Positions 15,504 to 25,355 are shown, counted from the stretch's first letter. The stretch is DNA of 54,936 nucleotides from JBATTK01 sp049670505 (GCA_049670505.1 JBATTK010000120.1:1-54936); one strand, 5' to 3'. Numbers and translations are program-made. The notes: generated by a model from the letters alone, not told the origin.

Positions 15504-17120
15504 ATGGATACATCCACCCCAATTACGAAATCGATTTCGTTGCTGGCGTATGGAATTGAAAATGAAAACGTACACTATCAACTGTCGCCGTCCGAACTCC
15601 ATGGGATTACGCTACAAAAAAACATGGGCAAAGAGGCCTCCTCGGGCGCTTTGGCGGTCAGTACGGGAGAGTTTACGGGTAGATCGCCCTTGGATAGATT
15701 CATCGTTAAGGACGGGATTACGGCGGACAAAATTTGGTGGGGGGATATCAATATTCCTTTTGCCCCAGAGAATTTTGATAAATTATATGATAAGGTAACA
15801 GCCTATTTAAATGATAAAGAACTTTTTGTAAGGGACTGCTATGTCTGTGCGGACGATGATTATCGGATGAACATCCGGGTTATTAACGAATACCCTTGGT
15901 CCAATATGTTCGCATATAACATGTTTTTAAGACCGAACGAGAAAGAGCTGAAAGGTTTTGATCCAGAATGGATCGTAGTCAATGCACCGGGTTTTATGGC
16001 CGATGCGGCAATTGATGGTACGCGCCAACATAATTTTGCTATTTTAAACTTTACTAAAAAGATAGCACTGATAGGAGGCACTGGGTATACGGGAGAAATT
16101 AAAAAAGGTGTTTTTTCCGCATTGAATTTTATTCTTCCAACCTTTAAGGATACGCTTCCTATGCACTGCTCCTCCAATGTTGGGGAAGCAGGGGATACGG
16201 CTATCTTTTTTGGACTTTCGGGAACAGGTAAGACTACCTTGTCCACTGATCCCCATCGGAAATTGATAGGTGATGATGAGCACGGATGGACCAAGGAAAA
16301 TACCATATTCAATTTTGAAGGAGGTTGTTATGCCAAGGTTATTGATCTGTCGGAAGAAAAAGAACCGGAAATATACGGAGCCATTAAAAAGGGCGCAATT
16401 TTGGAAAATGTCGTTATGGATGATGATGGGGTGGTAGATTATGGAAATACCTCTATAACCCAGAATACGAGGGTCAGTTATCCCATTTATCATATCGAGA
16501 ATATCCAACGACCTTCGATCGGAAAGAACCCAAAAAACATATTCTTTTTAACTGCGGACGCCTTTGGGGTCCTACCTCCTATTTCCAAATTAACACCGAG
16601 TCAGGCCGCCTATCACTTTATTTCGGGATATACCGCAAAAGTTGCCGGTACGGAGGCTGGTGTCGTAGAACCGATACCCTCTTTTTCGGCTTGTTTTGGG
16701 GCTCCTTTCATGCCTTTACATCCCACGGAATACGCAGAAATGTTGAGTAAGAAAATGAAGGAATCGGGTGTAAATGTCTGGTTGGTAAATACCGGGTGGA
16801 CCGGTGGACCTTATGGCGTGGGTACACGCATGAAATTGAAGTATACCCGTGCTATGATCCACGCAGTACTAAACGGGGATTTAGGATTGTATACCTATGA
16901 TACCTACCACATCCATTCCGTATTCGGTGTGGCCCAGCCCAGGGAATGTCCTGGAGTACCCACAAAAGTATTGAGCCCCAGGGCCACTTGGAATGACGAT
17001 GAAGCATATTATAAGACCGCTTTTAAATTGTCCAATGCTTTCCGCGAAAATTTTAAAAAGTTTGAGTCATACGCTAATGAGGAGATTAGGCGTGGTGGCC
17101 CACAGCGGTATGCCTTTTAA
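15504..17120 (+). CDS. pckA: phosphoenolpyruvate carboxykinase (ATP)
   Basis: Decarboxylates and phosphorylates oxaloacetate to PEP, the entry step of gluconeogenesis. The 538-residue protein shows GEFTGRSPLDRFIV near the N-terminus, the P-loop GLSGTGKTTLSTDP with downstream metal-binding LIGDDEHGW, and NTGWTGGPYGVG toward the C-terminus, all PCKA hallmarks. Own promoter and a very strong terminator make it a single-gene unit. It fits a heterotroph living on amino acids and organic acids. Confidence 0.97.
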   Translation: MDTSTPITKSISLLAYGIENENVHYQLSPSELHGITLQKNMGKEASSGALAVSTGEFTGRSPLDRFIVKDGITADKIWWGDINIPFAPENFDKLYDKVTAYLNDKELFVRDCYVCADDDYRMNIRVINEYPWSNMFAYNMFLRPNEKELKGFDPEWIVVNAPGFMADAAIDGTRQHNFAILNFTKKIALIGGTGYTGEIKKGVFSALNFILPTFKDTLPMHCSSNVGEAGDTAIFFGLSGTGKTTLSTDPHRKLIGDDEHGWTKENTIFNFEGGCYAKVIDLSEEKEPEIYGAIKKGAILENVVMDDDGVVDYGNTSITQNTRVSYPIYHIENIQRPSIGKNPKNIFFLTADAFGVLPPISKLTPSQAAYHFISGYTAKVAGTEAGVVEPIPSFSACFGAPFMPLHPTEYAEMLSKKMKESGVNVWLVNTGWTGGPYGVGTRMKLKYTRAMIHAVLNGDLGLYTYDTYHIHSVFGVAQPRECPGVPTKVLSPRATWNDDEAYYKTAFKLSNAFRENFKKFESYANEEIRRGGPQRYAF

Positions 17121-17124
17121 AACA

Positions 17125-17165
17125 AAAAAAACCCGGAACAAAATACTTTTGTTCCGGGTTTTTTT
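17125..17165. terminator. bidirectional terminator between pckA and hemD-like gene
   Basis: A perfect 19-bp stem (17125-17143 with 17147-17165) with core ACCCGGAACAAAA and loop TAC, flanked by A and T runs. It serves both converging genes. Confidence 0.92.
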
Positions 17166-17190
17166 AATTCCCATGATGACGGGAATGGTA

Positions 17191-17943
17191 TCATTTCTTA
17201 TTGACGGTGGTAATATATTTTTGCAAGGCCATGGTCATGGAAGGTGTTTCCGGAGTCGGTGCTTTAATATCTATCCGAAGACCGGCATTGGTCGCTGCAT
17301 TTACCGTAGAATTTCCAAATACGGCTATTCGCGTGTCTTTTTGTTCAAAATTCGGAAAATTCTTCAACAAGGATTCTATGCCGGATGGGCTAAAGAATAC
17401 CAAAACATCATAATATACATCCCTTAAATCCGATAGATCACTGATTACCGTTTTATAGAAGATACCTCTTTTCCAATCGATTTCTAATTCATTCAAAGCT
17501 TCTGGAACGGTAGGCTTCAAAGCATCCGATGAGGGCAACAAGAATTTTTCGCCCTTGTATTTTTTAAACAAAGGAATCAAATCATTAAAGAGCCTTTTTC
17601 CTACGTATATCTTTCGCTTTCGGTATACTACGTATTTCTGAAGGTAGTAGGCCACTGCTTCGGATTGACAAAAATATTTCATAGTGTCAGGAACCTTAAA
17701 ACGCATTTCGTCGGCTATTCTAAAAAAATGGTCAACGGAGTTTCTGCTAGTTAGAATGATAGCAGTATAATCGTTAAGGTCTATTTTTTGTTGCCTAACG
17801 TTTTTGGCATCAACACTCTCTACATGGATAAAAGGTCTAAAATCTACTTTTACCTTTTCCTTTTCTATAAGTCGTGAATATGGAGAGTTTTCCATCTTCG
17901 GTTCCGGCTGAGAGACCAAAATCGTTTTTACTTTCATAAACAT
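17191..17943 (-). CDS. hemD: uroporphyrinogen-III synthase family protein (HemD-like)
   Basis: HemD closes the linear tetrapyrrole to uroporphyrinogen III in heme synthesis. The 250-residue protein has the bilobed pattern: KTILVSQPEP at the start, IILTSRNSVDHFF, then LLPSSDALKPTVPEALN, VFFSPSGIESLLKNFP and AVFGNSTVNAATNAGL. Start ATG 17943 overlaps the stop of DUF4271 (TGATG), which suggests coupling; ATG 17937 is an alternative. Sequence conservation in this family is low, so a divergent paralogue is possible. Confidence 0.83.
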   Translation of the reverse strand: MFMKVKTILVSQPEPKMENSPYSRLIEKEKVKVDFRPFIHVESVDAKNVRQQKIDLNDYTAIILTSRNSVDHFFRIADEMRFKVPDTMKYFCQSEAVAYYLQKYVVYRKRKIYVGKRLFNDLIPLFKKYKGEKFLLPSSDALKPTVPEALNELEIDWKRGIFYKTVISDLSDLRDVYYDVLVFFSPSGIESLLKNFPNFEQKDTRIAVFGNSTVNAATNAGLRIDIKAPTPETPSMTMALQKYITTVNKK

Positions 17944-18599
17944 CAATCTTTTAAGAAGCTTCCAATTATCACAAAGGGTGAAATTTCAAGTGCGCAAAGG
18001 TACAAAATAAAATAGAAAAAATTAGCGGTAATAAATTTTTGATGATTTCTGACCACTGTGACCCAACCAATACAGTTTATTAAAAGAATTAAGAAGATAC
18101 CTGTATAAACTACTAATTTTGAGTCCTTCAACACATAGGTAAGAATTACATTCACCAAAAACGTCAGCATACTGCTATAATTTAGATACGAAAGTTTTTT
18201 AAATATGAATTCGGATATGGTCCTATTGCTATTAAATATAAATCCGTTCACTAACTGCAATAGAACCTTTAGGACTAAAAACAACAATAATAGTCCAAGA
18301 ATAATGAAATAAATGGCCATATCAGAATCGTTTTCGGGTTTGACCAGAATATTTCTTGCGAGAAAAATGAATAAGGAAAAATTAAGGATTTGAAAAATGA
18401 TGAAGAAAACATGGAACCAGTTCAACAATTTATCCTTTTTATTGTACATGAAAACATACTTATTGTTAAAGGGAAGGATAATAAAGTTTAAAAATCTACC
18501 ATAAAAAACACTTTTGGCAATGACAAGGAATAGGATACTTGTGAATATGATGATGGTCACCCAATCTGCCGTGCTGGTTGTTCTAAGAATCGGCTCCAT
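17943..18599 (-). CDS. DUF4271 membrane protein
   Basis: The 218-residue protein is hydrophobic throughout, with about six membrane helices and a NWFHVFFIIFQILNFSLFIF segment. It matches the DUF4271 family that precedes HemD-like genes in flavobacteria. Its ATG overlaps the stop of the upstream GT39 gene (TAATG), and its stop overlaps the start of the HemD-like gene (TGATG), so the three genes form a tightly coupled operon. Function unknown. Confidence 0.82.
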   Translation of the reverse strand: MEPILRTTSTADWVTIIIFTSILFLVIAKSVFYGRFLNFIILPFNNKYVFMYNKKDKLLNWFHVFFIIFQILNFSLFIFLARNILVKPENDSDMAIYFIILGLLLLFLVLKVLLQLVNGFIFNSNRTISEFIFKKLSYLNYSSMLTFLVNVILTYVLKDSKLVVYTGIFLILLINCIGWVTVVRNHQKFITANFFYFILYLCALEISPFVIIGSFLKD

Positions 18600-20272
18600 T
18601 AATCTAGTTTGATATTTTGCCCATTAAGGCCCAAATACAGATTATTTTCAGAAATACCTACTTTAAAATATCCTGGTTCCCCTGTCTTTGGTTTCGGTAA
18701 TTTAAATTTGAAATAGGCGGTATCCATGGATTTTATCGCTGCCATATTTGTATCTATTTTTTGAGTCTCCAAGGGAAGTACATCCTTTACCTGTTTATAG
18801 TTGTTAAGGTAGGCCAAACCAAACTTAATTTTTTGGATAGCGATATCGAAATCGTAGGGATTATAGACTTTTACAACAATGTCTCGGTCTTTATCCAGTG
18901 AAATTGGCCGATCTTCAACAAAACACCTCAGTTTTCTAAAGGATTCAAAATTTTCCATATAAATTCCGTAAGTCGGTGTTCCCTTGTTGTTGGGATACAT
19001 AATATCCCCTTTTTTCATAAACCGGGAAACATACAATATTTTTTGGTGCTGTACTTTTGATTCGGAATCGTCAATGGTGTACTGGTTTTGTCTATAAAAT
19101 ATATTGTTCAAGGAGTATGTGGGATTTCCGGAATAGAATGCATACATAGGCGCCAACCTATACGAGTTTTCAAAAACTACGGGAATATCACCAACTTGTG
19201 ACTGTATAGCGGATACCCAATCCTTATTGCCATGGGATTCAAACACAATAGGGAATAAGGGTTCATAGATAAGACCCATACGCAGGTATACCAACACTAA
19301 AATATTTGCCATTCCCATACGATAGATCCACTTTCTTGTCGTATCGTTTTGTAGCATAAAGTTAAATGCAATAATAACCATAGGAATAGATACCACAATA
19401 ATCCATTGAGTCTGTACGCGTCTGTTGAAACTGGACACCAAAAAGAAAAGTAATACGCCATACGTTAAATACACCAGCGCTTTGGTAAACTTATCGGAAA
19501 CCTTGGTTTTAAACAACGCCTGGTACAACCAAGGGAACGTAAGCCCAAAAATAGCCACCAGATTAAGGAGGTAACCCAAGGTGAAATCCTCGAACTCATA
19601 AGCTCTGTTCGGCCTTTCGAACAGATGGTATTTTATAGAAACAAAATCATATCGGTACAGCCATAAAAAGTGTGGAACGTAGCAGCATAAGGCCACAGCT
19701 ACCGCTATCCATGCATATTTGTTCAACAACAATTTTGGATTGGACAATAGTACGAACAAAATGACCAGAACCGCATGATACTTGCTGTACATTAATGCGG
19801 CCATAACAATGCCTATAAAAATTGCCCTCATAAAAGATGGTTCCTGAATGAACTTTTTATAGGCCCACAAAAACAATGCGGTAAAAAATAACAGGGGAGT
19901 ATCGGGAAGCGTAAAAAAGCCGTAGGCATTTAAGAGGGTCATGGAAAAGACCAATACAAAAAAGTGAGGGATATAATTGTTCTTTTTCTGATGGTCCACA
20001 AGGAACCAAAGGACAACGAATGTGCCTGCGGATAAAATACAGCTCATAAAGCGTACGCCCAATTCACCTTCAAAGAAAAAGCTACTTATTTTTATAAGAA
20101 AAGCAACCATAGGCGGATGATCAAAATAACCCCAAGCCAAGTCCTGTGCATAGTGCCAATAGTAGGCTTCATCAAAGATAAGTTCCGTAAAATGGCTCTG
20201 TAGAAGATTTAAGATTAAAAGAGCGGCCAAAAAATAAAGGAAAAGTTTGGGCAGTTTCGGTATCATTTCCAA
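18599..20272 (-). CDS. GT39/ArnT-like glycosyltransferase, integral membrane
   Basis: The 557-residue protein has about 10-12 membrane helices and a soluble C-terminal domain (about 400-557). The GT-C signature lies in the first periplasmic loop, LIFDEAYYWHYAQDL followed by GYFDHPPMVAFLI, with the DE acidic pair expected for a polyprenyl-phosphate-sugar dependent transferase of the PMT/ArnT type. The divergent neighbour is a polyprenol-phosphate mannose synthase, which could make its donor. The acceptor (protein, lipid or LPS) cannot be read from sequence. A likely -7 element is on the minus strand at 20287-20294. Confidence 0.9.
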   Translation of the reverse strand: MEMIPKLPKLFLYFLAALLILNLLQSHFTELIFDEAYYWHYAQDLAWGYFDHPPMVAFLIKISSFFFEGELGVRFMSCILSAGTFVVLWFLVDHQKKNNYIPHFFVLVFSMTLLNAYGFFTLPDTPLLFFTALFLWAYKKFIQEPSFMRAIFIGIVMAALMYSKYHAVLVILFVLLSNPKLLLNKYAWIAVAVALCCYVPHFLWLYRYDFVSIKYHLFERPNRAYEFEDFTLGYLLNLVAIFGLTFPWLYQALFKTKVSDKFTKALVYLTYGVLLFFLVSSFNRRVQTQWIIVVSIPMVIIAFNFMLQNDTTRKWIYRMGMANILVLVYLRMGLIYEPLFPIVFESHGNKDWVSAIQSQVGDIPVVFENSYRLAPMYAFYSGNPTYSLNNIFYRQNQYTIDDSESKVQHQKILYVSRFMKKGDIMYPNNKGTPTYGIYMENFESFRKLRCFVEDRPISLDKDRDIVVKVYNPYDFDIAIQKIKFGLAYLNNYKQVKDVLPLETQKIDTNMAAIKSMDTAYFKFKLPKPKTGEPGYFKVGISENNLYLGLNGQNIKLD

Positions 20273-20370
20273 TTGTTGATTCGCCTCAAAATTACAAATT
20301 ATAAATGTTTGACAAAGTTTTAAGGAAATGATAAAATCGGGATAGTATTTCTAAACAGACTTTAAAATAG

Positions 20371-20378
20371 TATTTTTG
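20371..20378 (+). promoter_or_regulatory. -7 element (TATTTTTG) before the GT2-pyrC operon
   Basis: TATTTTTG fits TAnnTTTG, 19 bp before the ATG at 20398. The opposite strand carries TAATTTTG (20294 to 20287) for the GT39 operon, so the 125-bp gap holds two divergent promoters. Confidence 0.5.
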
Positions 20379-20397
20379 TCCACATCAGAATAAGCTA

Positions 20398-21126
20398 ATG
20401 ACGGATAGCCTAGTAATAATTCCCACATTCAATGAGATAGAAAATATTGAAGCTATCATAAAAGCTGTCTTTTCCCTGGAAAAAGAGTTTCATGTTCTTA
20501 TTGTGGACGATAATTCACCAGATGGTACCGCTTCCAAAGTATCGGAACTACAAAAGAATTATCCCGACCGCCTGTTTTTGGAGGTCAGAAAAGAAAAATC
20601 AGGATTAGGAACCGCCTATATCCACGGTTTTAAATGGGCGATAAACAAGAAATACGATTATATATTTGAGATGGACGCCGATTTTTCGCACAGACCGGAT
20701 GATTTGCCGCGCCTGTACAGGGCATGTGTCAACGGGGCGGACGTAGTCATAGGTTCTCGTTACAAAAAGGGGGTTAATGTAGTAAACTGGCCCTTGTACC
20801 GTGTTCTATTGTCCTATGGGGCATCTTTTTACGTAAAACTAATTACAGGAATGAAGGTCCACGATCCCACGGCCGGATTCGTCTGCTACAGAAGAAAAGT
20901 TCTGGAAAATATAGATTTGGATGCTGTGAAGTTTATAGGATATGCTTTTCAGATAGAGATGAAATTCAGGGCGTATCTTAAAAAATATGTAATTGAAGAA
21001 GTCTCCATCATTTTTAGGGATAGGGAAAAAGGAAAATCCAAAATGAGTTCCTCCATTGTAAGCGAGGCTATTTTTGGGGTGATTAAGATGAAATTTGCAA
21101 GTGTTTTTTTTAAACATAAATTTTAG
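20398..21126 (+). CDS. polyprenol monophosphomannose synthase (GT2)
   Basis: Transfers mannose (or a similar hexose) from a nucleotide sugar to a polyprenyl phosphate at the membrane. The 242-residue protein matches Dpm1-type GT2 proteins: VIIPTFNEIENI at the start, LIVDDNSPDGTA, FEMDADFSHRPDDLP (metal-binding DAD), VIGSRYKKG and FRDREKGKSKMS at the end. It has no C-terminal membrane domain, like eukaryotic Dpm1. It faces the GT39 gene divergently and is followed by pyrC after 1 bp. Confidence 0.92.
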   Translation: MTDSLVIIPTFNEIENIEAIIKAVFSLEKEFHVLIVDDNSPDGTASKVSELQKNYPDRLFLEVRKEKSGLGTAYIHGFKWAINKKYDYIFEMDADFSHRPDDLPRLYRACVNGADVVIGSRYKKGVNVVNWPLYRVLLSYGASFYVKLITGMKVHDPTAGFVCYRRKVLENIDLDAVKFIGYAFQIEMKFRAYLKKYVIEEVSIIFRDREKGKSKMSSSIVSEAIFGVIKMKFASVFFKHKF

Positions 21127-21127
21127 T

Positions 21128-22465
21128 ATGGGGAAGATTTTGATAAAGAATGCCAAGATAATCAATGAAAATGCTCAATTTGAGGGTGATGTTCTCATAG
21201 AAAACGATGTCATCCTTAAAATCGATAAGAATATAAGTGGGGCGGAGGCTATGGTGATAGATATTAAAGGTAATTACCTTATGCCGGGCATCATAGATGA
21301 TCAGGTGCATTTTAGGGAACCCGGGCTTACACATAAAGGAACTATTGCTACAGAGAGTAGGGCCGCCCTTGCTGGTGGAATAACTTCTTATATGGAACAG
21401 CCCAATACCAATCCGCAGAGTACAACAATTGAAAAACTGGAAGAAAAATTTACACGGGCCGCAGCAACTTCCTATGCCAATTATTCCTTTTTGTTCGGCG
21501 GCACCAATGATAACTTGGAAGAGCTTAAAAAATTGGATAAGAATGCCTGTTCAGGGATAAAACTGTTCTTGGGATCGTCTACCGGAAATATGTTGGTAGA
21601 TGACGAAGCGGTCTTGGAGAAGATATTCAGAAGCACGGAATTGGTGATTTCCACGCATTGCGAGGATGAAAATACGATAAGGGAGAATTTGGCCATCTAC
21701 AAGGATCGCTATGGAGAAAATATTCCTATGGAATATCATCCTCTAATAAGGAGTGAGGAAGCCTGCTATCTTTCTTCATCACGAACGGTGGCCCTGGCAA
21801 AGAAAACAGGGGCACGCTTACATGTTTTTCATCTCTCTACGGGAAAAGAAACAAATCTGTTCCGAAATGATATTCCTCTGGAAGAAAAAAAGATTACCGC
21901 TGAGGTATGTATCCATCACTTATGGTTTTCCGATGAAGATTATAAAACAAAGGGATCACTTATCAAGTGGAATCCCGCAGTGAAAACCGCGGAGGATAGG
22001 ACAAAACTTTGGGAAGCCCTTTTGGACGACAGAATAGACGTTGTGGCTACAGATCACGCACCGCATACTTGGGAAGAAAAAGACAATGTATATACCAAAG
22101 CTCCTTCTGGGGGACCCTTGGTACAGCATGCGCTGCCGGCCATATTGGAGCATTATCACACAGGAAAGATAACATTGGAAAAAATTGTGGAGAAAATGAG
22201 TCATAATCCTACGAAGTTGTTCCAAATAGAAAAACGTGGATTTATTCGAGAGGGTTATTTTGCGGACTTGGTAGCGGTGAATTTAAATAGCCCTTGGCAG
22301 GTAAACAAAAATAATATTGCCTATAAATGTGGGTGGTCCCCATTTGAGGGAGATACTTTTAGGTCCCAAATATCCCATACTTTTGTAAACGGACATTTAG
22401 CCTATGAAAACGGGAATTTCTCAAAAGAAAAAAACGCAAAGCGACTAACATTTGATCGGAAATGA
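21128..22465 (+). CDS. pyrC: dihydroorotase
   Basis: Cyclises N-carbamoyl-aspartate to dihydroorotate in pyrimidine synthesis. Start ATG 21128 (MGKILIKNAKIINENA) lies one base after the GT2 stop and gives 445 residues. The amidohydrolase pattern is present: IIDDQVHFREPGLTHKG, MEQPNTNPQ, STHCEDEN, HVFHLSTGKE and ATDHAPH. In the first metal motif the usual D-x-H-x-H reads D-D-Q-V-H, with Gln59 at the first His. I recall the same DDQVHFREPG form in other Bacteroidota dihydroorotases, so it is probably a lineage variant and not damage. Confidence 0.92.
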   Translation: MGKILIKNAKIINENAQFEGDVLIENDVILKIDKNISGAEAMVIDIKGNYLMPGIIDDQVHFREPGLTHKGTIATESRAALAGGITSYMEQPNTNPQSTTIEKLEEKFTRAAATSYANYSFLFGGTNDNLEELKKLDKNACSGIKLFLGSSTGNMLVDDEAVLEKIFRSTELVISTHCEDENTIRENLAIYKDRYGENIPMEYHPLIRSEEACYLSSSRTVALAKKTGARLHVFHLSTGKETNLFRNDIPLEEKKITAEVCIHHLWFSDEDYKTKGSLIKWNPAVKTAEDRTKLWEALLDDRIDVVATDHAPHTWEEKDNVYTKAPSGGPLVQHALPAILEHYHTGKITLEKIVEKMSHNPTKLFQIEKRGFIREGYFADLVAVNLNSPWQVNKNNIAYKCGWSPFEGDTFRSQISHTFVNGHLAYENGNFSKEKNAKRLTFDRK

Positions 22466-22878
22466 TAAATAGAGTTTTAGCCATCATAATTTTAGGTATC
22501 TTATTTTCCTGCGGTGAAAAAGTACTGGAAAAACCGGATAACCTTATCCCTAGGCCCCAAATGGTTGCTATTCTCTATGATCTGGCTATTATAAACTCGG
22601 CCAAAAGCACCAATGTTGCCATTCTCGAAGAAAATGAGATTGAAACTATGGACTACCTCTACAATAAATATAATATTGATAGTCTACAGTTTGTAAAAAG
22701 TGATACCTACTATGCTTCCATGCCTGCACTATATGAAGAAATCTATAAGGACATAGAAACTAGACTGAAGAAAGGGGAGAAGAAAATAGAAGAAGATAGA
22801 AAAGAATTGAACGATAGCTTACGTACTAAGACTGTCGTCCCTGCGAAAAAAGACAGACCTAAGGATTCTCTTCCTTGA
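22462..22878 (+). CDS. DUF4296 lipoprotein
   Basis: The 138-residue protein has a short lipoprotein signal (MINRVLAIIILGILFSC, lipidated C17) and a helical domain with IPRPQMVAILYDLAIINSAK and a YNIDSLQFVKSDTYYASMP motif, which is the DUF4296 pattern. The C-terminus is charged and low-complexity. The ATG overlaps the pyrC stop (ATGA). The 3' end overlaps the convergent epimerase gene by 20 bp. Role unknown. Confidence 0.85.
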   Translation: MINRVLAIIILGILFSCGEKVLEKPDNLIPRPQMVAILYDLAIINSAKSTNVAILEENEIETMDYLYNKYNIDSLQFVKSDTYYASMPALYEEIYKDIETRLKKGEKKIEEDRKELNDSLRTKTVVPAKKDRPKDSLP

Positions 22879-23866
22879 ACCGATTGCAAGTGTATTTTAT
22901 AGTTGCGGCCAATGGTTCGTATTCGAATTGTAATTTATCGGTAATTTTTTTATTACAATATATCTGACGATTTTTTAATGAGGTAACCGTAATTTTGGTG
23001 AGTCTTCTTTTTTTGTTGGTCAGTGAACTCCAAAACCAATCCAATCGCCATAACATCTCCAAATGCCAAAATTTCAGCTCTTTTTTGGGGGCAGATTTTC
23101 CAAATTCCCCCACAATCCTGGATAGGATTTCTTTATAGGTTAAATTTTGGCTTACCGCTATAAAACGTTCATCTTTTATACCGGATTCCATAAGGCCTAC
23201 CATAAGTTGAACAACATCGTTCACTGTTATAAAACCGGAACCGCTAGGGGGGTAATACTTGGGCGCCCCGGCTGCTTTTTTGAATAACAATCCACTACCG
23301 GTATCCCAAAATCCGGGACCCAAAATTACCCCTGGATTTATAATGACCGCGTTTAACCCTTCTTGTATTCCCCGCCAAACCTCTATTTCCGCCTCATGTT
23401 TGGTAAGGGCATATACGTTGGCTTCTAGTCCGTTCCATTCATTTTCCTCTGTCACCTCCGCGGTATTTTTACTTTTTCCGATTGCGGCAATGGAGCTCAC
23501 ATAACATAGTTTACCGATGTTTCTTGAGATACATAAATTTACGATATTGGAAGTGCCCTCAACATTGATCTTTAACATTCTTTCATAATCCTTGGGGTCA
23601 AAGGAAATTAATGCCGCGCAATGATATACATAGGTCACGTTCTCAAAGGCAAGTTGTAATGCAGGAATATCATTGATATCTGCGGAAATCCATTGGATTT
23701 TTTTAAATAATTCCTCTGCTTTTTCCGTGTAATAGGAAAAGACTTTTTTCACCCTTTGTAAATCGCTATTTGCCCTATGGATAGCTTTTATCTGCTTTTC
23801 TTTCTCCAATAAATGCAACAATAAATGTGCGCCAAGCAAACCCGTACCGCCCGTGACTAAAATCAT
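22859..23866 (-). CDS. NAD-dependent epimerase / extended SDR (3-beta-HSD-like)
   Basis: The 335-residue protein has the N-terminal cofactor motif TGGTGLLG (6-13), the YHCAALISF segment, VSSIAAIG, and the catalytic YxxxK as YALTK. The PGVILGPG motif follows. It belongs to the extended short-chain dehydrogenases close to dihydroflavonol reductase / 3-beta-hydroxysteroid dehydrogenase types. The substrate cannot be read. Single gene, converging on DUF4296. Confidence 0.87.
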   Translation of the reverse strand: MILVTGGTGLLGAHLLLHLLEKEKQIKAIHRANSDLQRVKKVFSYYTEKAEELFKKIQWISADINDIPALQLAFENVTYVYHCAALISFDPKDYERMLKINVEGTSNIVNLCISRNIGKLCYVSSIAAIGKSKNTAEVTEENEWNGLEANVYALTKHEAEIEVWRGIQEGLNAVIINPGVILGPGFWDTGSGLLFKKAAGAPKYYPPSGSGFITVNDVVQLMVGLMESGIKDERFIAVSQNLTYKEILSRIVGEFGKSAPKKELKFWHLEMLWRLDWFWSSLTNKKRRLTKITVTSLKNRQIYCNKKITDKLQFEYEPLAATIKYTCNRFKEENP

Positions 23867-24027
23867 GGTCTAAATTTACTTAATAAAAAAGAATGGTGTC
23901 ACTTTTCCAAAGCTATTCTTTTTGCTATCATTCCCTTTAATCCAGATAACTATCGACTAGGGAATCCGATTCGGTTCTTTTCATTAATTTTTGCCGTATT
24001 TCAGTGTTAAAAGATCGCTATTGCGTT

Positions 24028-24035
24028 TATATTTG
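24028..24035 (+). promoter_or_regulatory. -7 element (TATATTTG) before tyrS
   Basis: TATATTTG fits TAnnTTTG and lies 24 bp before the tyrS ATG. Confidence 0.5.
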
Positions 24036-24059
24036 TAGCAATCATCTTAAAATATAAGA

Positions 24060-25355
24060 ATGGCTTCGAACTTTGTTGCGGAATTAAAATGGAGGGGAAT
24101 GTTGCACGATACCATGCCCGGTACGGAAGAACATCTTTTAAGCGGAATGCAATCGGCCTATGTGGGTATTGATCCTACGGCGGATTCGCTACATATTGGC
24201 CATTTAGTGGGAGTAATGATGTTGCGCCATTTTCAGCTGGCAGGTCATAAACCGTACGCTTTGGTAGGTGGGGCCACGGGAATGATAGGAGATCCTTCGG
24301 GAAAATCAACGGAGCGCAATCTGTTGGATGAAGTTACACTTCATCATAATCAGGAAGCTTTAAAAGAACAGCTATCAAGATTCTTGGATTTCGGGTCCGA
24401 TACTAAAAATGCAGCTGTTTTAGTGAACAACTACGATTGGATGAAAGATTTTTCATTTTTGGATTTCATCAGGGATATAGGCAAGCACATTACCGTCAAT
24501 TATATGATGGCAAAAGATTCGGTAAAAAAACGTTTGTCCGCAGATGCCAAAGAGGGGATGTCCTTTACGGAATTTACCTATCAATTGGTGCAGGGGTATG
24601 ATTTTCTGCATTTATATCAAAACTACAACTGCACCTTGCAAATGGGCGGGAGCGATCAATGGGGTAATATCACTACCGGTACCGAACTTATTCGAAGGAT
24701 CGGCGGTGGTAAAGGCTATGCCCTCACATGCCCATTGATCACCAAGGCCGATGGCGCCAAGTTTGGCAAGACGGAGAGTGGTAACGTGTGGCTGGTCGCC
24801 GATCGGACCTCTCCCTACAAATTTTACCAGTATTGGTTAAATACTTCGGACACCGATGCCGAGAAATACATTAAAATATTCACCTTTCTCTCGCAGGAAG
24901 AAATCAATGGCCTCATATCGGAACATGGAAAGGCCCCCCATCTTAGGCTTTTACAAAAGCGTTTGGCCAAGGAGATTACGGTGATGGTACATTCCCCCAA
25001 GGACTTGGAAAATGCTATTAAAGCTAGTAACATCTTATTTGGCAAGTCTACATCCGATGATTTAAGAACGCTGGACGAAAAAACATTCTTGGATGTTTTT
25101 GATGGAGTACCACAAGCTGAAATCTCCAAAGCCGATATGGAAAACGGATTGGATATGATAGCGGCCCTCGCGGCCAAAACAGGATTTTTAAGTTCCAACG
25201 GGGAGGCTAGAAGGGAGCTGAAGCAGAATTCCATATCCATAAACAAAGAAAAGGTAAAGGAAGATTATACCATTACACATGCGGATTTGATCAATGGTAA
25301 ATATGTGCTATTGCAACGTGGGAGAAAGAATTACTTTGTATTGGTGGTGCACTAG
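24060..25355 (+). CDS. tyrS: tyrosyl-tRNA synthetase
   Basis: Class I synthetase charging tRNA-Tyr. The 431-residue protein has HIGH as HIGH (45-48, in DSLHIGHLVG), GGATGMIGDPSGKS, the tyrosine-binding QMGGSDQWGNIT, and KMSKS as KFGKTESGN. The C-terminal S4-like RNA-binding domain is present (NGEARRELKQNSISINKEKV, then LINGKYVLLQRGRKNY). Length is normal. Own promoter; probably monocistronic. Confidence 0.97.
   Translation: MASNFVAELKWRGMLHDTMPGTEEHLLSGMQSAYVGIDPTADSLHIGHLVGVMMLRHFQLAGHKPYALVGGATGMIGDPSGKSTERNLLDEVTLHHNQEALKEQLSRFLDFGSDTKNAAVLVNNYDWMKDFSFLDFIRDIGKHITVNYMMAKDSVKKRLSADAKEGMSFTEFTYQLVQGYDFLHLYQNYNCTLQMGGSDQWGNITTGTELIRRIGGGKGYALTCPLITKADGAKFGKTESGNVWLVADRTSPYKFYQYWLNTSDTDAEKYIKIFTFLSQEEINGLISEHGKAPHLRLLQKRLAKEITVMVHSPKDLENAIKASNILFGKSTSDDLRTLDEKTFLDVFDGVPQAEISKADMENGLDMIAALAAKTGFLSSNGEARRELKQNSISINKEKVKEDYTITHADLINGKYVLLQRGRKNYFVLVVH

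Noticed and set aside
20329..20340. TGATAAAATCGG upstream of the GT2 -7 element as a fourth CRP/FNR-like box
   Set aside because: The second half-site does not match and the distance to the -7 element is 42 bp, not 35.
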